Source of the DNA: Erinaceus europaeus
Taxonomy: Eukaryota; Chordata; Mammalia; Eulipotyphla; Erinaceidae
Reading direction: 5' to 3'
NCBI RefSeq assembly: GCF_950295315.1
Contig: NC_080185.1
Coordinates: forward strand, 41,008,602 to 41,072,601
DNA length: 64,000 nt
The translations under genes were made by a program, and so were the position numbers. Every line of letters starts with the position of its first letter. The stretch's first letter is position 1. This document shows, piece by piece, positions 1 through 13,133 of the stretch. The notes beneath the pieces are model-generated. The model had not been told where the DNA came from and did no database searches. It was given only the letters and a program-made list of their open reading frames with translations.

Positions 1-33
1 TCTACCATTCCTGGTGCTACTACTTTTATCCTT

Positions 34-229
34 TTTTTAATTCCTGTTTTATTGGACAGAACAGAGAGAAGTTGAGAGGAGAGGGGTTAATAGGGAGAAA
101 GATAGCTGAAGATCTTCTTCACCTTGTGAAGTGTTCCTCCCTGCTGGGAGTGCGGGTGGGGGTCTTGAACCCAGGTTCTTGGCACATGGTGATACATGCT
201 CATAGCTGGGTACGTCACTGCCTGGCCTC
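34..229 (-). mobile_element. SINE family B
   Basis: Reads in reverse from the tail near 34 to the head at 229. The tRNA body, with a degenerate B box at about 170, is clear. It sits in the CUL4B intron 120 bp before exon 349-434. Confidence 0.85.
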
Positions 230-335
230 AGGATTTTTATTCTTATAAATAGTTGCAGATAATATTTCATGTTAAAGTGAGTTCTGTATTTTGTTTTTTT
301 AATTGTTTTTAATGTTGTATATTATAAATTCATAA

Positions 336-446
<111 letters not shown>

Positions 447-485
447 TAAACACTTAATCCCTTGACGTTAAAAATGTCTCATTGC

Positions 486-814
486 GAGGGTCAGGTGGTA
501 GCGCAGTGGGTTAAGTGCACATGGCGCGAAGCGCAAGGACCAGCGTGAGGATCCTGGTTGGAGCCCCCGGCTGCCCACCTGCAGAGGGCTCGCTTCACAG
601 GTGGTGAAGCAGGTCTGCAGGTGTCTCTCTTTCTCTCCCCCTCTGTCTTCCCCTCCTCTCTCCATTTCTCTGTCCTATCCAACAACAATGATATCAATGA
701 CAAGAATAATAACCACAACAACGATAAAGTAACAAGGGGAAAAAATAGCCTCCAGGAGCAGTGGATTCCTGGGCAGGCACTGAGCCCCAGGAATAACCCT
801 GGAGGCAAAAAAGA
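486..814 (+). mobile_element. SINE family A, long form
   Basis: Complete copy from head to the CCTGGAGGC end plus A-tail. It is flanked by a perfect 10-bp duplication, GTCTCATTGC, at 476-485 and 815-824. Confidence 0.95.
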
Positions 815-1007
815 GTCTCATTGCTTTTCTGAGTTTTTTGCTGAAGAGAATTAGAAGCATGTATTTGTTGCAAGAACTTTATAACAACTTGGATGATCTT
901 TGTAGTAGAGGGGAAAATTGCCAATTAAATGTCAGTATATTTGATCTACTTGTGTATATATTCCCAATATACATCCTAGATAGCACAGACATAGAAATAA
1001 AATATGA

Positions 1008-1207
1008 GGATGAGAGGTAGCACATCTGGTAGAGCACACATGTTGTCATGAACAAGGACTCAGGTTCAAGTCCCCAGGCCCCGCCTGTAGGGGGAAGTTT
1101 CACAAGCTGTGAAGCAGGGCTTGTAGGTGTCTCTCTTACCTTCTCCCTCTTTATTTACCCCATACCTGTCCATTTCTCTCTATCAAAAATTAAATAAAAT
1201 ATTTTTG
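1008..1207 (+). mobile_element. SINE family B
   Basis: The head has lost part of its first bases. The B box, the CTGTAGGGGGAAG segment and the pyrimidine tract are retained. Confidence 0.8.
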
Positions 1208-1249
1208 AAAAGGAAATACTGAACTGCAATCAGGATTAGAAAAAACTAT

Positions 1250-1440
1250 AGCGGGACACCTGGTTAAGCAGACACATTGCAGTGTGCAAGGTTTCAGGTT
1301 TAAGTCTCTAGTCCCCACCTGCAGGGGAAGGAAAGATTCACGAGTGCTGAGGTAGTAGGGCTGCAGGTGTCTCTCTGTCTCCCCTCCCCTTCTCAATTTC
1401 TATCTGTCTCTAGCCAATAATAAATAAATAAAAACATTAA
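1250..1440 (+). mobile_element. SINE family B, diverged
   Basis: A box degraded and a short insertion in the middle (ACGAGTGCTGAGGTAGTAGG). The tail of AATAAATAAATA is intact. Confidence 0.75.
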
Positions 1441-1671
1441 AAATATATTTTTTTAAAAATAAAACTATAGCTAGATTGTGAGAACAGGACTTTCCTTAAT
1501 ATTAGTCACTGTTGTTAACTCATATTTTAAGCTAACAACAGAGGGGGAGAAAAAGACAGGGAGTGTAAATGGTTGTATAAGACATAGGGAATAAAAAGCT
1601 AGATCCAATTTTGATTGTGTTAGTAGAAGGTTGTTTCTAAATGCTAAAGGTCATTGATAATAGTGATAGCA

Positions 1672-1795
1672 GGGGCTGGCGAGATGGCAGAATAGTTATG
1701 CAAAAATATTTGCACAGCTGAGGCACCAGGTTCAACCCGCAGTACCACCATAAGCCAGAGCTAAGCAGTGATCTGATATAAGTAATAAATAAATA
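1672..1795 (+). mobile_element. SINE family D
   Basis: Full-length D copy. The ACCACCATAAGCCAGAGCT block is well preserved and the B box reads GGTTCAACCC. Confidence 0.85.
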
Positions 1796-1857
1796 TTCTT
1801 GGGGTTCTTCGTAGTGATATATTTTGAAGCATATCATAGGTATTTATTAGCACAAAG

Positions 1858-2090
1858 GAGGGAAGAGAACCAGAATATTGCTCTAGCATATAGGATGTCA
1901 AGAATTGAACCCAGGACCTTTGGTTTCCGGGTTCAGCTACTTATTTCATGTGAATCAGGTATTTTTTACATGAAAGAGGAAAGGCAGAATATAGCTCCAG
2001 TACATGTGGTACAGGGGATCACACTGGTATCTTTAGTTGTACAAGTCTTACAGTCTGCCAGTTGAACTATTTTTCTAGCCACTAGATGGG
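1858..2090 (-). mobile_element. Two degenerate C-like SINEs
   Basis: Two tandem reverse copies (about 1858-1945 and 1976-2090). They share the CCAGAATAT-to-GAACCC and GAACTATTTTTCTAGCC pattern of an old tRNA-derived SINE. Family assignment is uncertain. Confidence 0.45.
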
Positions 2091-2091
2091 A

Positions 2092-2366
2092 TTTTTTTTT
2101 TTCTTTTTGCCTCCAGGGTTATCGCTGGAACTCAGTCCCTGCACTATGAATCCATTGCTCCTGGAGGCCTTTTTTTATAGGACAGAACAGAGAGAAAGAG
2201 AGGAGGGGAAGATAGAGAGGGAAGAATAAACACCTGCAGACCTGCTTCACCGCTTGTGAAGCAAACCTGTAGGTGGGGAGCTGGGGGCTTGAACTGAGAT
2301 TCTTGGCGCCAGTCCTTGTGCTTTGCACTATGTGCACTTAACCTGGTGTGCTACTGCCCAGCCCCC
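2092..2366 (-). mobile_element. SINE family A, long form
   Basis: Reverse copy starting with GCCTCCAGGGTTATCGCTGG and ending in the GCCCAGCCCC head. The internal (CAA)n tail segment is deleted, so the tail joins directly to TATAGGACAG. Confidence 0.88.
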
Positions 2367-2380
2367 TCTAGATGTGACTT

Positions 2381-2451
2381 TTTTTTTTTTTAACCAGAGC
2401 ACTGATCAGCTTTGGTTTATGGTGGTGGTGGTGGTGGTGGTGGTGGTGGGT

Positions 2452-2497
<46 letters not shown>

Positions 2498-2574
2498 GGG
2501 GTTGAACCTCGGACTTCCGGAGTCTCAGGCATGAGAGTCTCTTTGCATAACCATTATGCTATCTACCCCTGCCC
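2381..2574 (-). mobile_element. SINE family D with internal microsatellite
   Basis: Flanked by a perfect 13-bp duplication, CTAGATGTGACTT, at 2368-2380 and 2575-2587. The usual GGTGGTGCAGGGGATTG block has expanded into a (GGT)n(GT)n tract. Confidence 0.93.
2421..2495. repeat. (GGT)n(GT)n compound microsatellite
   Basis: About 10 GGT units followed by about 20 GT units, grown from inside the D SINE. Confidence 0.95.
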
Positions 2575-2633
2575 CTAGATGTGACTTCTTTATCATTATA
2601 GTGTTACAGTGGGAAATAAAAAGAGTTGGAAAG

Positions 2634-2866
2634 GAGGGGTTGGGTGGTAGCGCAGCAGGTTAAGCACATGTGGCGTGGAACGCAAGGATCCCGGTTCGAA
2701 CCTTGGCTCCTGACTTCACAGGAGGTGAAGCAGGTCTGTAGGTGTCTCTCTCTCCTCCTCTCTATCTTCCCCTCCTCTCTCCATTTCTCTCTGTCCTATC
2801 CAATGAGGAAAGCAGCAACAATAATTACAACAATAAAATAAGGGCAACAAAAGGGAAAATAGTAAA
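2634..2866 (+). mobile_element. SINE family A
   Basis: Copy with a short deletion that removes most of the CCCACCTGCAGGGGAGTCG block. Head and CAACAATAAAATAAGGGC tail remain. Confidence 0.85.
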
Positions 2867-2990
2867 AAATTTTTTAAAAAGAATGGAAAAGGAAGACAAC
2901 AGAAAAATTTAGATTAGTAACATCATGGGTCCTATCATAGGTACAAAATTGGTCTATCTGCTTTGCCCTTTCTTCCCCTTCATCTCTCTC

Positions 2991-3929
2991 TTTTTTTTTA
3001 AATTTATTTAAGAAAGGAGACATTAACAAAACCGTAGGATAGGAGGGGTACAACTATTCCCAATTCCCACCATCCGTTCTCCATATCCCATCCCCTCCCC
3101 TGATAGCTTTCCTATTCTTTATCTCTCTGGGAGTATGGACTCCGGGTCATTGTGGGATGCAGAAGGTGGAAGGTCTGGCTTCTGTAATTGCTTCCCCACT
3201 GAACATGGGCGTTGACTGGTCAATCCATACTCCCAACCTGTCTCTCTCTTTCCCTAGTAGGGTGGGTCTCTGGGGAAGCAGAGCTCTAGGACACATTGGT
3301 GGGGTCGTCTGTCCAGGGAAATCTGGTTGGCATCATGCTGGCATCTGGAACCTGGTGGCTGAAAAGAGAGTTAACATGCAAAGCCAAACAAATTGTTGAA
3401 CAATCATGGACCTAAAGGCTGGAATAGTGCAGATGAAGTGTTGGGGGGTACTCACTGCAGACTCTTGTGTACTTCTGCTTTCAGGTATATATTTTGCCCT
3501 GGTTTATGGACACGTGAACATACACTGTGTCTCGGGACCTGGTCTATATCTAGGTTTGGGGACTGTATTGGGGAGTGGACCGCCTGGAATGGAATTAGAG
3601 AATACTATGAAAGGAAAGGTCTCACCCAAGTGATGAAGTTGAAGGGTTGTCATTCCACACCTGAAGTCTCTGGACACAGTCTTAAGCATGCTGGGGTGGC
3701 ACTCGTTGCGTTGTTTAGGTTGCCATCAGTGGATGCAATATTATTTGATATGCATTGAGAGAAGCATGCAGGAAAGGGCCCCACCCTAAGATTCCAGGAT
3801 ACATAAACACCATTCCCACCACCAAAAGACTGTGTCCCATCCCACCCACCGACACCCGCTGCCCTGGGAAGCCGAATGTCCACCCTCCCCCTCACCACAG
3901 GGTTTTTATTTTGGTGCCCTGTTCATTTC
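2991..3929 (-). mobile_element. Long interspersed repeat L, with inverted segment
   Basis: 2991-3440 is the reverse of an L1-like 3' end: an A-rich end, GTTGTACCCCTCC, then CCACAATGACCC. At about 3448 it joins a segment (TACTCACTGCAGACTCTTGT onward) that appears in the opposite relative orientation in the copy at 55.9 kb. The last part resembles an L1 3' UTR. Family name not recognised. Confidence 0.6.
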
Positions 3930-3930
3930 T

Positions 3931-4138
3931 TTTTTAAGATTATCTTTATTTATTGGATAGAGATAGATAGCCAGAAATTGAGAGAGAAGGAGGTGATAGG
4001 GAGAGAGACATAGAGACACCCGCGACACTGCTTCACCACTCGTGAAGCTTTCCCCCTGCAGGTGGGGACCAGGGGCTTCAACCCGGGTCCTTGAGCATTG
4101 TAGCGTGCGCTCAACCAAGTGTGCTGCCACCTGGCCCC
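3931..4138 (-). mobile_element. SINE family B
   Basis: Full-length reverse copy. TTTATTTATTGGATAG tail side and GCCACCTGGCCCC head side are both present. Confidence 0.92.
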
Positions 4139-4212
4139 ACCCTTTCTTCCTCTTCTTCTTTCCCCACTTCAGGTCATCTGCAGATAGTGAAGCAAATGAA
4201 AACAGAGACTTG

Positions 4213-4425
4213 AGGGGGCAGGAGGTGGTGCACCTGGTTAAGCGCTCACATTACAGTGCAGACAGACCTGTGTTCAAGCCCATGGTCCCCACTTGCAGGG
4301 GGAAAACTTCACAAGTGGTGAAGCAGGGCTGCAGATATCTCAGTCTCTCTCCCTCTATCTCCCCCTCCTCTTAATTGCTGGCTGTCTATCCAATAAAAAA
4401 ATTTTTTTAAGTTAAAAAAAAAAAA
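4213..4425 (+). mobile_element. SINE family B
   Basis: Full-length forward copy ending in an AATAAAAAAATTTTTTT tail. Confidence 0.88.
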
Positions 4426-4828
4426 AAGAAACGAGACTTGGGCTGGCTTGTGCAGTGAGGGATGGAAGTTGCTTCAAAGTGTTCTGAGCCACATAGGGGT
4501 CTGCAACAGTGGGGACTGCAGGCATTACAGGGTAAAATAATGAGAGATCTTATAATAGTCCAACTGTATGTGAGGGAATTATTTAAGATAATAATGCCAT
4601 TATTGAGGTCATGTGATTCTTGTGTGCCATTGTAACAGAATGTTAGTCTGTACTTTTATAGTGCAGTTAAGAAGTAATAAGAGTTTATAGTCCTTTTAAT
4701 AGTTTATTTTATTTTAAGGATTATTAGTAACTGTATATAGTTCTTAATGAGGATCTTCTTAAATGGGTTATTATTGTGATGCGAATTATATGTGCATTTA
4801 AGATCTTTTTTGTCTGTTGGTCTTATAG
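4426..4828 (+). other. Intronic unique sequence
   Basis: AT-rich intron leading into the exon at 4829. No repeat family, RNA gene or ORF was recognised. The polypyrimidine tract and TCTTATAG acceptor end it. Confidence 0.6.
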
Positions 4829-4960
<132 letters not shown>

Positions 4961-5039
4961 TAAAACACAGAGAAATACATAAAACTTCTCTCTCTCCCTT
5001 CCTCTCCTGTCCCTCTTTTTCTTTTTCTCTTGGAGGCGG

Positions 5040-5617
5040 GGAGGTTTGTTGTTTTACTAGAGCACTGCTCAACTCTGGTATATGGTAGTGTCGGGCTGAG
5101 CTTCACTGACGGAGACAGCTGACCTGGGACTCATGGTTGAGCTGTAGGCAGTATCTCTTTATTCACGCAGGACACAGCGCAATCTAAGCCAAGCTAAACT
5201 AAAACTAAAACTAAAAACTAAACTAAAAACGAACAGTGCTGTCCTTATATATACTTTCCAAGTATGGTATGAAGAGGATGTGACGTAGAGAGGGTGGAGA
5301 GAAAAGTGACTGGTGAAAATCAGGGTGTGACAAGGAGATGGGGCGGAGCAGGCAAGAATTCTACAACTGAACCACCAATGCCCTTGAGGGAGGGTGGTGC
5401 TTGTTAACAGTGGTTATGTAAATAGAATACAGTGGTTATGTAAATAGAATGCAGTGTTAAGCAGGGGGGATTAAACCAAATGAAACAGAAGAGGTTTTTA
5501 GAAGTAGAATTAGAAGCATACCAACATGGTAGTGCTAGGGATTGAACTTGAAACCTGGGAGCCTCAGGCATGAGAGTCTATTGCATGCATAACCATTATG
5601 CTATCTCCCCTGCCCCC
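5040..5617 (-). mobile_element. SINE family D split by an LTR
   Basis: Two D pieces, 5040-5088 and 5527-5617, join perfectly once the LTR and one copy of TGGTAG are removed. The D copy is therefore older than the LTR. Confidence 0.88.
5089..5526 (-). mobile_element. Solo LTR of an endogenous retrovirus, 438 bp
   Basis: On the minus strand it begins TG and ends CA. It is flanked by a 6-bp duplication, TGGTAG (5083-5088 and 5527-5532). In element sense there is a TATA box (TATATATAA, complement of 5245-5253) and an AATAAA (complement of 5158-5163). A perfect 22-bp tandem repeat containing TTATGTAAATAG (5407-5428, 5429-5450) lies in the U3 side. No internal retroviral genes remain, which fits LTR-LTR recombination. 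A 6-bp duplication is usual for class II (ERVK-like) elements. Confidence 0.88.
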
Positions 5618-5621
5618 CTCC

Positions 5622-5800
5622 TTTAATGAAGTATTAATGGTTTACAGTTGACAGTAAGATACAATAGTTGTATATGTATAACATTTCCCAGTTTTCCACA
5701 TAACAGTACAGCCCCCACTAGGTCCTCCTCTGCCATCATGTTCCAGGGCCTGGAAACAACCCCCCCCCTTCCCCATCTTACTTTTGATACAATGCACCAT
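5622..5800 (-). mobile_element. L1 3' UTR fragment, 5'-truncated
   Basis: Reverse of the L1 3' end, with GTAAGATACAATAGTTGTA and ACATTTCCCAG blocks as in the copies at 37.4 and 58.2 kb. More diverged than those. Confidence 0.75.
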
Positions 5801-5835
5801 TGTTTTTTTGTTGTTGTTTTTTGGTATTTTATTGT

Positions 5836-6140
5836 TGGATTTTTTTTTTTTAATAGCTGTGTTTGTTACCAGAACACTACTTAGCCTCTGATTTATGATA
5901 GTGCTGGGGAATTGAACCTGGGACTTTTGTGCTTCTGACATGAAAAGCTTTTTGCATGGTCCGGGAGGTGGCGCAGTGATAAAGCTTTGGACTCTCAAGC
6001 ATGAGGTCCTGAGTTCGATCCCCGGCAGTACATGTGCCAGAGTGATGTCTGGTTCTTTTTCTCTTCTCCTATCTTTCTCGTAAATAAACAAAATCTTTAA
6101 AAAAAGCTTTTTGCACAACCATTATGTTATTTCTTCAGCC
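5836..6140 (-). mobile_element. SINE family D split by a C copy
   Basis: D pieces at 5836-5956 and 6116-6140 are interrupted by the forward C element. The D head is partly eroded. Confidence 0.85.
5957..6101 (+). mobile_element. SINE family C nested in D
   Basis: Very intact: B box GTTCGATCCC, and a tail with AATAAAC and AATCTTT. Its 14-bp duplication, AAAAGCTTTTTGCA, lies at 5943-5956 and 6102-6115. Confidence 0.95.
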
Positions 6141-6588
6141 CATGTTACCTGCTTTTAGTGTTTTATTCTCATGCTTATATGATTAGAGTATAGCTAATGA
6201 TGCCTAGTTTCTGAGTTCAGGGTCAGTTCCCCTAACTTTTTCATTTCTCTGGACTGCATTCATCACTCTTTGTAGGTCTCAGATTTTCTTGCCAGTATTT
6301 CAGTAAGTTGAACTGTTGTGTTAAGGACATGATTAGTTCAGGAGTAAAGTCTAGAAAGGGATTTAAGATTAGAGAAACATTGACATGCCTCCATGGAGAT
6401 GATTATTCAAGGGCAGGTCTGTAGATCTTCTCCCCCAAAGGGGAGAATAAAGAAATAAGAACATGGAAGTTCTGAGGTAGAACTTTGGAAATGGCTCCCA
6501 TTTGATATGTGGTAGAGGATGAAGAAGCTCTGAAGGAAACCATTGAAGGTGATTGTTACATACACACAAAGAATAGAAATGTGCTGTC
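6141..6588 (+). other. Intronic unique sequence
   Basis: No repeat or coding signal recognised. Confidence 0.5.
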
Positions 6589-6589
6589 G

Positions 6590-6812
6590 GGGACCGGGTG
6601 GTGGTGCACCTGGTTAAGTGTACACATTACAGTGTGCAAGGACCGAAGTTCAGGTCCCTGGTTCCCACCTGCAGGCAAAAGCTTCACCAGTGGTGAAGCA
6701 GTGCTGCAGATCAGTCAGTCAGAGTCAGCTTCTCTCTCTCTCTTTCTCTCTCCCCACCTTTCTATCCCCCCCTTACCTCTCAATTTCTCTCATCAAATTA
6801 AAGCTTACAGAT
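6590..6812 (+). mobile_element. SINE family B
   Basis: Carries a small duplication, CAGTCAGTCAGAGTCAG, in the middle, and an expanded CT tract. Confidence 0.88.
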
Positions 6813-6832
6813 CTTAAAAATAAATCTAAAAG

Positions 6833-6925
6833 GGAATGGGGACACAGAACTCTGGTGGTGGAAACTGTGGAATTGTACCCCCTGTTACCTTTTAATTTTG
6901 TAAATCAATCATTAAGTCACTAATC
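6833..6925 (+). mobile_element. Old L-type 3' end fragment
   Basis: CTCTGGTGGTGGAAACTGTG followed by a TTTTGTAAATCAATCATTAA end. It matches the 3' end of repeat L in a diverged form; the reverse complement occurs at 36151-36295. Confidence 0.6.
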
Positions 6926-7002
6926 ATGAAATGAAATGGAAAACATAAATCTAGAGAAATGAATGTGATATCAGCAATAAAGCTTTGTTTTATTTGCTGC
7001 AG

Positions 7003-7116
7003 ATGGTAAAACTTCAGGAGATTTTCAAGACCTTTTACCTAGGTAAGCATAGTGGCAGAAAACTTCAGTGGCAGTCAACCCTTGGACACTGTGTGCTAAA
7101 AGCAGAATTTAAAGAG
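7003..7116 (+). CDS. CUL4B: CUL4B internal exon
   Basis: 38 codons from MVKLQEIF to VLKAEFKE, acceptor TTTGCTGCAG and donor GTAAGTG, phase 0 at both ends. It contains [14 protein letters not shown], a conserved cullin motif just ahead of the four-helix/alpha-beta part of the C-terminal domain. [13 protein letters not shown] favours CUL4B over CUL4A (QTTLGHAVLKAEF). Confidence 0.97.
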
Positions 7117-7352
7117 GTAAGTGAGCGTTCGCCAAACTCACTCAACAGTTCTTACCTTCATCTTTGATATTGAGACCTATCTCCTTAACCTAAAAGTTTA
7201 AGCTGTTTTGGAAATTTATCCTAAATATCTACATGACAGTGATAGTTTGTCAGAGTTTTGGTTATGTTTTAAGAGTGCAATCTTTTGCATTTGTCACTGC
7301 CACAAACAACAGGAATCTTCTTGTTTCTAGGAGCTATAGAATAGAATGGGTG

Positions 7353-7583
7353 TGGGAGTCGGGCAGTAGCGCAGTGGGCTGAGCGTAGGTGGCACAAAGT
7401 GCAAGGATCAGCTTCTGGATCCCAGTTCCAGCCCCTGGCTCCCCACCTGCAGGGGAGTCACTTCACAGACGGTGAAGTAGGTCTCTGGGTGTCTCTTTCC
7501 TCCTCTCTGTCTTCCCCTCCTCTCTCCATTTTTCTCTGTCCTATCCGACAACAATAACTACAAAAATCAAAACAAAACAAGAA
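7353..7583 (+). mobile_element. SINE family A
   Basis: Flanked by an imperfect duplication around AATGGGTGT. The tail is short and has few CAA units. Confidence 0.88.
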
Positions 7584-8011
7584 TAATGGGTGTTAGGAAA
7601 ATAGTTCCTATATCCAATTTCAATAAATTCCTTCGGTTTTTCATGACTATTCCAAGTCAAGTTATTTGATAACGAATTTCAGATTGTGATTTCTTGCTGC
7701 TTGTGACAAATATCTGTAGTGACACATTGGGCTGACTTTCTCATTTTCATTACTTTGTTGTTCTCTTTTAATTATAAGGCATTAAAAAAGGCCTGGAGAA
7801 AGGTCACAAGTTTTTCTCCTATTTTGGGTAGGATCATTTTTAAACCCTACACTGAACATACTGGCTTTTCTGGATAATGTTAATCCGTATTTCTTTCTGG
7901 ATAATGTTAATCCATATTTCTAAGTCCACTAATTGAAAAATGCTTTTCCCTTAAGAGATTAGTTATTCGATTAACTTTTTCTGTTTTTTAAAAAGATAGC
8001 TGAATGGTTAA

Positions 8012-8892
<881 letters not shown>

Positions 8893-9028
8893 TTTTTGTT
8901 TTGTTTTTTTAAATCAGAGCACTACTCAGCTCTGGCTTATGGTGGTGTGGGGGGATTGAACCTGGGACTTTGGAGCCTCAGGCATGAGATTCTCTTTGCA
9001 TAACCATTATGCTATGTACCCCCCGCCT
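8893..9028 (-). mobile_element. SINE family D
   Basis: Full-length reverse copy with GCACTACTCAGCTCTGGCTT and GCATAACCATTATGCTATG blocks. Confidence 0.9.
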
Positions 9029-9316
9029 GGAAGTATTCTTTATATGTGGGACTGAAAGAACTAAGATGTAATTCCTGAAGATTTGATAGTTTTCCACATG
9101 GAAGATAACTAAAGCCATCAGAGAAAAACTAGGGAAGAACAAAGGGGGTGGGTGGAAACATTGTACAGTACCAAGAGGAAGACATTGGTGACCTTGGGAA
9201 AATAAATTTTTCAGTAGAGGAGGGTTAGATTTTTTAAAAAATCTATAAAAAGATGGAGTATGCATTAGATGAAGGTTGACTGTAGCTGTCCGTATAGATG
9301 GACTAGTGACAACTAA

Positions 9317-10814
<1,498 letters not shown>

Positions 10815-10876
10815 TAAATGCAAAAGAGGTTTTCAAGAAACAGACTTTTAAAATGGAGATTCAAACTATAAGATCA

Positions 10877-11275
10877 TCTGGGGGGGGTGGTAGTGCGGTG
10901 AGTTAAGCACACATGGCACGAAGCGCAAAGACCAGCGTTAAGGATTCCAGTTCAACCCCCAGCACCCTACCTGTGGGGTGGTGGGGGGGTCACTTCACAA
11001 GCAGTGAAGCAGGTCTAGGTCTGCAGGTGTCTTATCTTTTCTCCCCCTCTCTGTCTTCTCCACCTCTCTCAATTTCTTCTGTCCTGTCCAACAACAATAG
11101 CAAGGGCAACAAAATGGGGAAAATGGCCTCCAGGAACATTGGATTCATAGTGCAGGCCCAGGGCCCCAGTGATAACCCCGGCAGCACATGTACCAGAGTG
11201 ATGGCTGGTTCTTTCTCTCTCCTATCTTTCTCATTAATAAATAAACTCTTTGAAAAACTTTTAAAAAATTAAGTG
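10877..11275 (+). mobile_element. Chimeric SINE: A head joined to C tail
   Basis: 10877 to about 11180 is a long-form A copy up to GATAACCC. It then runs straight into the second half of a C element (GGCAGCACATGTACCAGAGT onward, with AATAAATAAAC). The junction shares CCC/CGG. Confidence 0.82.
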
Positions 11276-11378
11276 AAAAGATGGTGGGGGAAGCTGTGTA
11301 TCTTTTCGAAAAACTCAGTGATGGTTCTGCCAAACCTAAATCGATTGTTTAATAGATGTGTTAAAATATTAATGTCCA

Positions 11379-11505
11379 GCGGTCCAGGAGGTGGCAGAGT
11401 GGTAAAGCATTGGACTCTCAAGCATGAGGTCCCGAGTTCAATCCCCGGCAGCACATGTACCAGAGTGATGGCTGGTTCTTTCTCATTAATAAATTAATAA
11501 ATCCT
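11379..11505 (+). mobile_element. SINE family C
   Basis: Short tail version with ATTAATAAATTAATAAATC. A related TTAATGTCC word occurs on both sides. Confidence 0.88.
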
Positions 11506-11983
11506 AATGTACATTTATTAATGTCCAATAATAAAGAGGTTTAGACAATATGGTGACAGACCTGATGTTTTCTAAGTTTTAGAAGATTGCAAACCTTATG
11601 ATGAAACACTTGGTAGCCATATAAACCCATGGCTATTATTAGAGTTCTTAAGAACTTTGGCCTTAGGCAAAATGCTTTTTGTTTCCTCTTTTTTAAAGTG
11701 AGGATAATATTACTTCATAAGATTTATGAAGCTTGAGGTAATATGTGTCATTAAAAAAAAAAACTAGCACTGGCCTAACATGTAAAAAGGAAGTTACAAG
11801 GAAGTTATTAGTTTTGTGAAGATAGACTTTTTCTCTTCTCCAAACTGTATTCTATCTTTTCCTTGCCAAACTCTTCTCCCCTCAGGTTCTCCTCTGGCTA
11901 GAACAATCACTAATGCTAGAGAAGATCGTCACACATTGTCTGACCTGCTTGCCCTTTTTACCTAATTAAGAGAATGTCGTTTG
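11506..11983 (+). other. Intronic unique sequence
   Basis: Nothing recognised apart from a short A run at 11753-11763. Confidence 0.5.
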
Positions 11984-12110
11984 GGGACTAGTAAAATAGC
12001 TCAGTTGAATAGTGTGCTGACTTACCGTGTGTTCTACACAGATTTGAGCCCTGACCTGCCCCTACCACATTGAAGGGATCTTTGGTGCTATGGGGTGGTG
12101 GGGGGGGTGT
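11984..12110 (+). mobile_element. Older SINE, family E
   Basis: ACTAGTAAAATAGCTCAGTT head, TTTGAGCCCTGACCTG B-box area, ending before TTTGGTGCTATGG. Similar to copies at 12.9 and 32.8 kb. Confidence 0.5.
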
Positions 12111-12329
12111 ATGTGCCCTTTTTCCCATGTCTATCTCTTAAATCATTTTGATTTTCAAATCTTGGAAATCCTGGATAGTGGTCGAAATTTGAACCGGCTC
12201 TCAGTCTACTTTCTTTATCTCTGTTAAGTGGCCAATTTACATAATCTGAAATTACATTTCTTTTATTATAACTAGATTCAAAAAATAGTGCAATGATTGT
12301 CACTCGAGCTAATTAAGAATGCAGTCATG

Positions 12330-12464
12330 GACTGAGGGTAGATAGCATAGTGGTTATGCAAACAGACTCTCATGCCCGAGGCTCAATCCCCAAGTTCAAT
12401 TCTCTGCACCACCATAAGCCAGAGCTGAACGGTGCTCTGATTAAAAAATAATAATAATAATAAA
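12330..12464 (+). mobile_element. SINE family D
   Basis: 15-bp perfect duplication AAGAATGCAGTCATG at 12315-12329 and 12465-12479. The tail is (AAT)n. Confidence 0.95.
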
Positions 12465-12539
12465 AAGAATGCAGTCATGCTACCTCATGTTTTTTTTTAC
12501 CTGCAAGGATTCAGAAATGCAAATCACTTAATTAGGTGA

Positions 12540-12821
12540 TCTTTTAAAAAATATATTTACTTATTATTTATTCCCTTTTGTTGCCCTTGTTTTATTGTTG
12601 TGGTTATTATTATTGTTTTCGTCATTGTTGGATAGGACAGAGAGAAATGGAGAAAGGAGGGGAAGACAGAGGGGGAGTGAAAGACACCTGCAGACCTACT
12701 TCACCGCCCTGTGAAGCGACACCCCTGCAGGTGGGGAGCCGGGGCTCAAACCAGGATCCTTACGCCAGTCCTTGGCGCTGTGCGCCACCTGCGCTTAACC
12801 ACTGCACTACAGCTTGACTCC
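12540..12821 (-). mobile_element. SINE family A
   Basis: Reverse copy between near-perfect duplications of AATTAGGTGATCTTTT (right copy has A for T at one position). Confidence 0.93.
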
Positions 12822-12903
12822 GAATTAGGAGATCTTTTACTTATCAAAGAGTTATAGTATTCTTAAAACTAGTGGTTTCCTCAGTACATTTTTAATTATG
12901 GAA

Positions 12904-13078
12904 ATACAGCAGGGCTGGAGAGGTAGCTCACCAGGTAAGATTGCTTGCACTGTTATGCACAGGGCACAGGCTCAGGCCCTGGCACCACATGGAGGTTGCT
13001 ATGGCACAGGGAGAAGCTGCAGTGCTTTGGTATATCTCATCCTTTCTGTCTCCCCCTATCTGAATGAGAAAGTGGCCT
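12904..13078 (+). mobile_element. Older SINE, family E
   Basis: GGCTGGAGAGGTAGCTCACC head and CTCAGGCCCTGGCACCACAT middle. A CAGGCCCAGGTTCTG remnant continues to about 13125. Confidence 0.55.
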
Positions 13079-13133
13079 GAAGTGGTGGGATCCTGTATGT
13101 GACAGGCCCAGGTTCTGTAAAATAATAATAATA

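Noticed and set aside
486..814. tRNA genes suggested by A-box and B-box motifs
   Set aside because: The boxes belong to SINEs with tails and target duplications. No mature tRNA with a full cloverleaf was recognised.
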